From Deltaproteobacteria bacterium (GTDB taxonomy: Bacteria; Desulfobacterota; DSM-4660; Desulfatiglandales; Desulfatiglandaceae): a stretch of 13,735 bases of DNA. Positions 1 to 4,636 of the stretch are shown here, in pieces. Position 1 is the stretch's first letter; every line of letters starts with the position of its first letter. The notes beneath the pieces were generated by a model, which searched no databases, was not told the DNA's origin, and was given only the letters and a program-made list of their open reading frames with translations. The stretch is taken from contig JAFDJF010000129.1 of assembly GCA_019307645.1 (NCBI GenBank), positions 1 through 13,735 on the forward strand, given 5' to 3'. The position numbers and the translations under genes were made by a program.

Positions 1-1
1 T

Positions 2-118
2 GAACAAGAAGAAAGAAGAAAAAAAAGAGTTGAGAAATACGGAGGGATACTGATAGTTGCAAGTTCCCTTTCCTTACTAGGTGGATTGTGGTTGCTTTTA
101 ATCACAATAAGTCAATAA
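2..118 (+). CDS. C-terminal tail of a membrane protein (partial, 5' end outside window)
   Basis: An open frame enters from the left edge and ends at TAA 116-118, giving 38 residues. It begins with a very charged stretch (EQEERRKKRVEKYGG) and ends in one hydrophobic segment of about 20 residues (from ILIVASS to LLLITIS). The pattern is a cytosolic basic/acidic linker followed by a C-terminal transmembrane helix with almost nothing after it. The family cannot be named from so short a tail. A strong intrinsic terminator lies about 70 bases downstream, which supports this being the real end of a plus-strand transcription unit. Confidence 0.5.
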   Translation, partial: EQEERRKKRVEKYGGILIVASSLSLLGGLWLLLITISQ

Positions 119-132
119 ACAGGCCGGGGGGC

Positions 133-166
133 AAAGGGAGACGGGCATAAATAAGTAAATAACTCA
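133..166 (+). repeat. REP-like repeat, copy 1 (direct)
   Basis: The 34 bases share 28 identities with 348-381. Conserved parts are AAAGGG, GACGG and the 3' block AGTAAATAACTCA. The repeat lies upstream of the REP-associated transposase and in the same orientation as copy 2. Confidence 0.55.
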
Positions 167-189
167 TATTAAACAATCATAATAGAATG

Positions 190-232
190 AAAGACGGTTT
201 TAGATATTATCTTCAACCGTCTTTTTTATTTT
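190..232 (+). terminator. Rho-independent terminator
   Basis: AAAGACGGTT (190-199) pairs perfectly with AACCGTCTTT (215-224). Inside the loop a second small hairpin is possible, AGAT (202-205) with ATCT (209-212). A T-rich tract follows (TTTTTT, A, then more T). It would end the transcript of the partial membrane-protein gene. Confidence 0.8.
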
Positions 233-347
233 TCTTTTAACCGCATCCTATAAAATTGATTTAATCCTTATATAAGGGGCGGGCCGGTCGGCAATAAAAA
301 ATGGGACAGGCGCATTTATCCATTTGATATAAATCGATCGTATGTGG

Positions 348-381
348 AAAGGGGGACGGTGGTAAGAAAGTAAATAACTCA
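348..381 (+). repeat. REP-like repeat, copy 2 (direct)
   Basis: It starts AAAGGGGGACGG and ends AAGTAAATAACTCA. The spacing GGGACG-N15-ATAACTCA is exactly reproduced, inverted, just after the transposase gene (1454-1482). This suggests the repeats are the substrate set of the neighbouring transposase. Confidence 0.6.
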
Positions 382-385
382 AGAA

Positions 386-406
386 AAAGGAAGGGGGACG
401 CTCTTT
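386..406 (+). repeat. Left arm of inverted repeat bracketing the transposase
   Basis: GGGACGCTCTTT (395-406) is the perfect reverse complement of 1471-1482 on the far side of the transposase gene. The purine-rich flank (386-394) matches more loosely. It probably marks the left end, or a left subterminal site, of the mobile unit. Confidence 0.6.
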
Positions 407-416
407 AATAATTTAA

Positions 417-446
417 TTGACATCCCATCATAATGATTATAAATAT
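417..446 (+). promoter_or_regulatory. Candidate promoter of the transposase
   Basis: TTGACA (417-422) is a consensus -35 box. An A/T block TATAAATAT (438-446) offers a -10 box, with a 15-base spacer if TATAAA is used or 16-18 for overlapping registers. The predicted start would fall at or a few bases before the ATG at 452, so the mRNA could be leaderless. This is consistent with no Shine-Dalgarno sequence being visible before the gene. Confidence 0.4.
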
Positions 447-451
447 GAATA

Positions 452-1456
452 ATGCCAAGAACAGCACGACTTGATGCCCCTGGTGTTCTACACCATGTTA
501 TGATTAGGGGAATAGAACGCAGGAAGATATTCCGAAACGATAAAGATCGTGAGGATTTTATCGAACGACTTGAAGCTCTCTGTCCGGCAACGCAGACAAG
601 CTGTTATGCGTGGGCTTTTCTATCTAATCATGCCCACTTTCTTTTCCGTACTGGTACCACACCACTATCCGGACTCATGAGAAGGCTCCTCACCGGCTAT
701 GTTATCAGCTTTAACCGCCGACACAAACGCCATGGTCAGTTATTTCAGAACCGTTTCAAATCTATTGTCTGTCAAGAAGATGCTTATCTCCAGGAATTGG
801 TACGGTATATCCACCTGAATCCTGTTCGTGCAAGGATTGTTAAGACCCTTGATGAATTAAAAACTTATAAATATTGCGGCCATAGTTCTCTAATGGGTAA
901 AACGAAAAGGAACTGGCAGGACACCGGTTATGTACTTGTCTATTTTGGCAAAAGGAAAGTTCAAGCAAGAAAAAAATATGAATCCTTCGTTAAAGAAGGG
1001 TTTACACAAGGTCGAAGGAAAGAATTGACTGGTGGGGGATTGATACGAAGTCTTGGAGGTTGGAGCGAAGCAAGAGAAAGTTTGAAGGCTTGCGATCATG
1101 TGATGAGCGATGAACGAATCCTGGGGGATTCAGATTTTGTTGATTCAGTTATTTCGCAATCTGAAGAAAAATATGAACGCAGGTATGAACTAAAACGGCA
1201 GGGTTTTGATCTGGATCGTATTGCGGGAAGGGTTGCTGAAGTCTTAGATATGGAACCGGAGGAAGTTTTTTCAAAGGGGCGGCAAAATTGGAAAGTAAGA
1301 GCAAGAAGTCTTCTGTGTTTTTGGGCCGCAAGGGAATTGGGCATGTCACATACAGCCCTCGCAAAAAGATTAGAAATGAGTTTAGCCGGAGTGGGATTTT
1401 CTGTGGAGAGGGGAGAATCCGTCGCAAAAAAAGGTAATTATTTGCTGACAGATTGA
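452..1456 (+). CDS. REP-associated tyrosine transposase (Y1_Tnp, HUH family)
   Basis: A 334-residue protein. The N-terminal half is a Y1 transposase domain. It starts with the typical MPRxARLDAPGVLHHVMIRG, has the metal-binding HxH in SNHAHFLF (H60, H62), and the catalytic tyrosine in RYIHLNPVRARIV (Y119). The C-terminal part (about 250-325) looks like the DnaA/TrpR-type helix-turn-helix often fused to RAYT proteins (GRQNWKVRARSLLCFWAARELGMS, then TALAKRLEMS). HUH enzymes of this group nick and rejoin single-stranded DNA at REP hairpins by a 5'-phosphotyrosine intermediate. Inverted REP-like repeats on both sides fit that role; the right-hand one starts on the stop codon. There is no ribosome-binding site before ATG 452, though a promoter close to the start codon is possible. 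Full length and intact. Confidence 0.92.
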   Translation: MPRTARLDAPGVLHHVMIRGIERRKIFRNDKDREDFIERLEALCPATQTSCYAWAFLSNHAHFLFRTGTTPLSGLMRRLLTGYVISFNRRHKRHGQLFQNRFKSIVCQEDAYLQELVRYIHLNPVRARIVKTLDELKTYKYCGHSSLMGKTKRNWQDTGYVLVYFGKRKVQARKKYESFVKEGFTQGRRKELTGGGLIRSLGGWSEARESLKACDHVMSDERILGDSDFVDSVISQSEEKYERRYELKRQGFDLDRIAGRVAEVLDMEPEEVFSKGRQNWKVRARSLLCFWAARELGMSHTALAKRLEMSLAGVGFSVERGESVAKKGNYLLTD

Positions 1457-1492
1457 GTTATTGCATTTCAAAAGAGCGTCCCGCCTTTCTTT
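1454..1492 (-). repeat. REP-like repeat, inverted copy at right end of the transposase unit
   Basis: Read on the minus strand it gives GGGACGCTCTTT, then the block ATAACTCA 15 bases after GGGACG. That is the same spacing as in copy 2 (348-381). It overlaps the transposase stop codon TGA (1454-1456). Confidence 0.6.
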
Positions 1493-1710
1493 CGAATTTG
1501 GTATATAACTCCGTAAAGGAAGCGCCGGGTTTGACTCCTTCTTGTTCGCTTCGAACAAGAATGCCATGCTTTGGGAAATTCGCCTATTCTATCGAGAGCG
1601 GTTAATACCTCTGCCAGGAACTTTTCTCCAAGTCTGGGTGCCTCATAGCTGTAATACTCGATAGCTTCATCCAGTTCGATTTAGGCTATCTCTAAGAACC
1701 TTATTCGCAT
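1468..1710 (-). pseudogene. ParE/RelE-type toxin, inactivated (nonsense codon and 3' truncation)
   Basis: Read from ATG 1710 with codon 10 ignored, the frame gives MRIRFLEIA, stop, then IELDEAIEYYSYEAPRLGEKF and AEVLTALDRIGEFPKAWHS, ending RRFLYGVIYQI. This is a clear ParE/RelE superfamily toxin sequence (DEAIEYY, F-x-x-E, I-x-x-F-P-x-x-W, RRF-x-Y-x-V-I-Y). Two lesions are visible. Codon 10 is TAA (plus strand 1681-1683). After YQI the sequence runs into the end of the transposase unit (RKKGGTLF, stop), so the final strand and the usual C-terminal H..R.P.YW are lost. The start lies 8 bases after the antitoxin stop, the usual coupled arrangement. The family product is an mRNA interferase or gyrase inhibitor; this copy should be inert. 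Confidence 0.8.
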
Positions 1711-1718
1711 CTTTAAGC

Positions 1719-1931
1719 CTACTTATACTTTTCAAGGACCTTTTTCAAAGGTATAGCCTTGATTTCACCTTGATCGTAAGCATCGATTCTATCCTCAGCC
1801 TCATTGGCCCATAATTCATCAATCTCTCTGTCAGGCTTATCAAGACTAGAAAGGAGCTTGTCAATCAACTGTGCTTTTTGTGAAGGCTTCAAAGTCAATA
1901 CTTCTTTTAAAATATTATTTGTAAGATCCAT
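1719..1931 (-). CDS. Antitoxin, putative addiction-module component (Unstab_antitox type)
   Basis: A 70-residue acidic protein. It begins MDLTNNILKEVLTLKPSQKAQLIDKLLSSLDKPDREIDELW and ends in the family hallmark EAEDRIDAYDQGEIKAIPLKKVLEKYK. I recognise the small 'putative addiction module component' antitoxins, which are normally paired with a ParE/RelE toxin directly downstream. AAGGAG (minus strand, 1943-1938) stands 6 bases before the ATG, a strong Shine-Dalgarno. The N-terminal helix should bind operator DNA; the C-terminal arm (DRIDAYDQGEI) should wrap the toxin. The partner toxin is broken, so this is now an orphan antitoxin. It could still act against related toxins elsewhere or regulate its own promoter. 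Confidence 0.88.
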   Translation of the reverse strand: MDLTNNILKEVLTLKPSQKAQLIDKLLSSLDKPDREIDELWANEAEDRIDAYDQGEIKAIPLKKVLEKYK

Positions 1932-2087
1932 TATTGACTCCTTTTAATTCCATGAGGTTAACACACGATTGAAATGAAATAATCGCGCCCAACGTTTTTG
2001 ATCTGGAAGGCCTATTGCTTGTGATGTAATGCCGTGTTATGGTATAGGAAAATGGATTAAATTCGGATCAGCATTAACCGTGACGGC

Positions 2088-2274
2088 CTAAGGGCGCGCG
2101 TAAAAATAACTTAACATTTTGGCATCTCATCTTCAGGTCATTTTTGGCAGATTTTGAAGAACAAAAACCTTGAAATAGTCCACTATTACTGCGCCTTTTG
2201 CTCTTTAAAATCCACTAAACCTAACCTAAATCTGAGCGCCAAAAATGTGAAGTTATTTTTACGCGAACCCTAAA
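2088..2274. mobile_element. 187-bp full-length palindromic MITE-like element
   Basis: The outer arms are near-identical inverted repeats of about 37 bases. The left is 2087-2123 and the right is 2238-2274; both contain CGCGTAAAAATAACTT and CATTTT, then GGC. Further in, 2150-2166 pairs with 2196-2212 (GATTTT, AAGA, CAAAA shared, two mismatches). The centre is AATAGT-CC-ACTATT (2174-2187). All three nested pairs share one axis at about 2181, so the whole element can fold as one long hairpin. It has no coding capacity. Copies of its tips occur at four other places in the window. Confidence 0.7.
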
Positions 2275-2354
2275 GCCACCACACACAAAAAAATATATCA
2301 AATTTCAATGTTTTACAAGATTAAAAAAGTTACCATGCAAAATATACTGGAACT

Positions 2355-2410
2355 GGTTCAAGGGTTCACGGTTCAAAGGTTCAGAGCTTTGACCCCTTGC
2401 GACCCCTTGC
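2355..2410 (+). repeat. Short tandem repeats before the methyltransferase gene
   Basis: GGTTCA occurs four times at 7-8 base spacing (2355, 2363, 2370, 2378). It is followed by a perfect 10-base tandem duplication GACCCCTTGC (2391-2400 and 2401-2410). The block sits within 20 bases of the start codon, where a ribosome-binding site would be expected, and none is seen. Confidence 0.6.
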
Positions 2411-2426
2411 CTGTCCGAGTTGAGTG

Positions 2427-3197
2427 ATGATGGCACCAAAAAAGATAAACAGTGAGAGTAATTCCACGTTCAGGCTTTTTTTGAAACTCACAAAGGCTCG
2501 TGGCATAAAAAAGAATGGGCTTGCGCTCCTCTCAGGACCCAAGCAGGTCAAAGAAGTGTTGCAGGAGTTTCCGGATCGATGTGCCGGGATCCTATTTTCA
2601 CAACACCATGAGCTTCCTTCCGAATCGAGCGCAACTGACATCCCCTGCTATTGTCTCGACGCGGGCCTCTTTCGGCAAATTGATCTTTTCGAAACAGGAC
2701 AGCCTATTTTACTGGTTCGAGTGGATCCGTTTCCAAAATGGGACGAAATCTCCGAGGCTTCCGGATGCACCCTGTGTGTTCCTTTCCAGGACCCGGCCAA
2801 TGTAGGGGCAGCGATCCGTTCGGCTGCCGCGTTTGGGCTTCCAAGGGTGGTCTTTCTTAAAGAGGCGGCGCACCCTTTCCATCCCAAGTCGGTCCGTGTG
2901 GCAGGCAGCACTCTTTTCAGGGTTCCAGTGTTTGAGGGACCGTCTCTGTATGAGCTGAAACTTTCCCAAGTCCCGGTGATCACCCTCTCACCTGAAGGAA
3001 AGGATGTAAAGGATTTCACATTTCCTGCTTCTTTTTTTCTGGTTCCCGGTCTGGAAGGCCCTGGTCTGCCGGATCATTTGCGCGAGGCGACTTGTCTATC
3101 CGTTCCTATGGCGTCAGGCGTGGAATCCATCAATGCTGCGATGGCCACAGGCATAATTCTTTATGTGTGGAGGAGTCAACTGGCGATTGGGGATTGA
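2427..3197 (+). CDS. TrmH/SpoU family RNA 2'-O-methyltransferase
   Basis: About 256 residues. An N-terminal RNA-binding segment (KLTKARGIKKNGLALLSGPK, near 20-40) is followed by a SPOUT knot domain with the three family motifs: PANVGAAIRSAAAFG (about 124-138, with the conserved N and R), FLVPGLEGPGLP (205-216) and SVPMASGVESINAAMATGI (226-244). Such enzymes move a methyl group from S-adenosylmethionine to a ribose 2'-OH of rRNA or tRNA. Motif 3 is somewhat altered (SIN for the usual SLN), and the exact RNA target cannot be read from the sequence. GTG 2424, ATG 2427 and ATG 2430 are all possible starts after the in-frame stop at 2421-2423. There is no clear Shine-Dalgarno. It is convergent with lgt and probably monocistronic. 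Confidence 0.85.
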   Translation: MMAPKKINSESNSTFRLFLKLTKARGIKKNGLALLSGPKQVKEVLQEFPDRCAGILFSQHHELPSESSATDIPCYCLDAGLFRQIDLFETGQPILLVRVDPFPKWDEISEASGCTLCVPFQDPANVGAAIRSAAAFGLPRVVFLKEAAHPFHPKSVRVAGSTLFRVPVFEGPSLYELKLSQVPVITLSPEGKDVKDFTFPASFFLVPGLEGPGLPDHLREATCLSVPMASGVESINAAMATGIILYVWRSQLAIGD

Positions 3198-3217
3198 ATG
3201 TTGGTAATGTTTTTCGG

Positions 3218-3278
3218 CCTTAGGGCTCGCGCAAAAATATAAATTTATCTTTGCGCGAATCCTTAAACCTTTTTTTTA
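3218..3278 (+). terminator. Palindromic repeat acting as terminator between trmH-like and lgt
   Basis: TTAGGGCTCGCGCAAAAATA (3220-3239) faces TTTATCTTTGCGCGAATCCTTAA (3244-3266) across a few bases. On the plus strand an uninterrupted T-run (3270-3278) follows, so it looks like an intrinsic terminator for the methyltransferase gene. The right arm contains the lgt stop codon (TAA on the minus strand, 3265-3263). It belongs to the TTAGGG..TCGCG repeat family of this window. Confidence 0.6.
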
Positions 3279-4030
3279 GATTTTATAACGAAAAGGATGC
3301 CAACAGAGGTAATAAGGATAAGTGTCGCCACGAGCTGGGTCATACTCATGTTACTGCCCAGGAGGATTCCCCTGTCGTCGCCGCGGAAACGCTCGACTGC
3401 CAGGCGTGCAGTGCTGTGCATAATCATCAGCCACAAAAAGACCTGCCCCTCAAATTTCTTTTTTGAATACAACACCAGGATAACAAAAAAGATGACAAAA
3501 CCACTCAATGAAGAGTAGATTTGTGTTGGGTGTAACGGGACGTTGAGCGGACGGGCCAGAGAATGGGGATGCGTGAACGCTACACCACATATGGAATCAG
3601 TTGGCTTACCGTAACAGCACCCCGCCATGAAGCAGCCGATCCGGCCAATGCTCTGTCCTATCGCAATGGCAGGCGCCCACAAATCAGCTGTCTTTCCCAG
3701 TGGAAGACCGTGCCGTTTTACATACCAGAGCATTGTCAAGACGACGCCCAAAACCCCCCCGGAAAAAACAAGACCCCCTTCCCATATTTTCAGCATGTCC
3801 AGCGGTGCACGGGTGTAATAGGATGCATTCATGAGCACATACATGGCCCTTGAGCCGATAATGGCAGAGAGGATGATGATGAAACCCATGTCCATGATCT
3901 GCTGTGAACCAAACCCCTCAGACTTTCCAAGTCTTACAGTGACCAGGAGGCCAACGAAAAAACCGATGGCCACAAACAGACCGTATGTATGAAGTGTGAG
4001 CGGGCCTATAGTAATGAGATCAGGATACAT
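3263..4030 (-). CDS. lgt: Prolipoprotein diacylglyceryl transferase
   Basis: A 255-residue polytopic inner-membrane protein. It transfers diacylglycerol from phosphatidylglycerol to the lipobox cysteine of prolipoproteins, the first step of lipoprotein maturation. Diagnostic pieces are LTLHTYGLFVAIGF near the N-terminus (11-24), the Lgt signature GRIGCFMAGCCYG (129-141), HPTQIYSS (167-174) and a late VERFRGDDRG (212-221). About seven hydrophobic segments are visible, with a basic C-terminal tail (KSKKKV). The position usually occupied by Asn in GRIGN is Cys here, seen in many non-enterobacterial members. ATG 4030 lacks a strong ribosome-binding site. It follows lspA by 78 bases in the same direction, so the two lipoprotein-processing enzymes are likely co-transcribed. 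The stop overlaps a palindromic repeat. Confidence 0.95.
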   Translation of the reverse strand: MYPDLITIGPLTLHTYGLFVAIGFFVGLLVTVRLGKSEGFGSQQIMDMGFIIILSAIIGSRAMYVLMNASYYTRAPLDMLKIWEGGLVFSGGVLGVVLTMLWYVKRHGLPLGKTADLWAPAIAIGQSIGRIGCFMAGCCYGKPTDSICGVAFTHPHSLARPLNVPLHPTQIYSSLSGFVIFFVILVLYSKKKFEGQVFLWLMIMHSTARLAVERFRGDDRGILLGSNMSMTQLVATLILITSVGILFVIKSKKKV

Positions 4031-4108
4031 TGTTTTTAAAAGATGCTTCTTTCATGCGAATAAGTTTGACGATTCCGTAAGAAGTCGTTGTGGCTGCCTG
4101 AGTTGTTT

Positions 4109-4573
4109 TTATAAATTTTTGTGCCTGAAAAATATGTTTATGGCAATCAGGAATGCGCCCACCGTAATGGCTGAGTCGGCCACATTAAACGCAGGCCAGT
4201 GATATGCCCCCACGTAGACATCGAGGAAATCGACCACTTCTCTGAACCTGAGACGGTCGATGAGATTCCCAACAGCCCCCCCCAGAATAAGTGAAAGGGC
4301 CAGAATCGTCAGGCTGTCGTTTTCTTTAAGCTTTATGAACCAGATCAATAATAAGACAATAGCCACGAGACTGGCGCCGACAAGGACGTAAAAACCGAAG
4401 CTGATATCCGGCCGGTTCAGAAACCCAAAGGCCATGCCCCGGTTTCGTACGTGGACCAGATTAAAGAACCCCGCAATCACAGGCACGGATTCATGAGCCC
4501 GAAGATTGTGCATAACGGCAAGTTTGGATATCTGATCCAGAAGAATAACGACTAGCGCCGGCCAGATCATCAT
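4109..4573 (-). CDS. lspA: Lipoprotein signal peptidase (signal peptidase II)
   Basis: An integral membrane aspartyl protease that cuts the signal peptide from prolipoproteins after Lgt has acted. Four hydrophobic segments are visible. The catalytic aspartates lie in GGAVGNLIDRLRFREVVDFLDVY and in WPAFNVADSAITVGAFL. If the frame is extended to the TTG at 4621 the protein has 170 residues, with the aspartates at D122 and D149. I prefer ATG 4573 (154 residues) because no ribosome-binding site precedes the TTG. That leaves little before helix 1 (MMIWPALVVILLDQISKL), so an intermediate GTG at 4603 is also possible. It directly follows ileS, the classical ileS-lspA order, with lgt next. Confidence 0.93.
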   Translation of the reverse strand: MMIWPALVVILLDQISKLAVMHNLRAHESVPVIAGFFNLVHVRNRGMAFGFLNRPDISFGFYVLVGASLVAIVLLLIWFIKLKENDSLTILALSLILGGAVGNLIDRLRFREVVDFLDVYVGAYHWPAFNVADSAITVGAFLIAINIFFRHKNL

Positions 4574-4636
4574 GTGGTAATTTCGTCTCAACTGTTCAGC
4601 CACCAAAACACCCGGGCACAAAGATTAAAGGTGAAA

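Larger units (their letters stand above)
386..1492 (+). mobile_element. REP-associated tyrosine transposase unit (RAYT/REPtron-like)
   Basis: One Y1/HUH transposase gene is bracketed by an inverted repeat with a perfect 12-base core (395-406 and 1471-1482). Two further direct REP-like copies lie to its left. At the right end the repeat interrupts a ParE-like toxin frame coming from the other side: the toxin homology stops after the residues YQI, and the remaining codons are repeat sequence. This shows the unit entered a pre-existing gene. Exact boundaries are uncertain because single-strand transposases of this group do not make target duplications. The missing toxin 3' end is not visible to the left, so either it was deleted or the unit extends further left. 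Confidence 0.55.
1932..2426. other. Gene-free stretch between the antitoxin and trmH-like genes
   Basis: No convincing reading frame in either direction. It holds the antitoxin ribosome-binding site and presumably its promoter (1932-2000), the 187-bp palindromic element (2088-2274), an A/T-rich spacer (2281-2350), and short tandem repeats just before the methyltransferase (2355-2410). Confidence 0.6.

Noticed and set aside
1539..1561. Perfect 10-bp hairpin TTCTTGTTCG/CGAACAAGAA with a 3-base loop
   Set aside because: It lies inside the coding part of the toxin remnant (codons for S-C-S-K-R-T-R) and has no T-run, so it is probably chance rather than a terminator or REP.
3251..3853. Several plus-strand frames across lgt
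   Set aside because: Shadows of lgt: low-complexity translations with no start signals, while the minus strand encodes an unmistakable Lgt.
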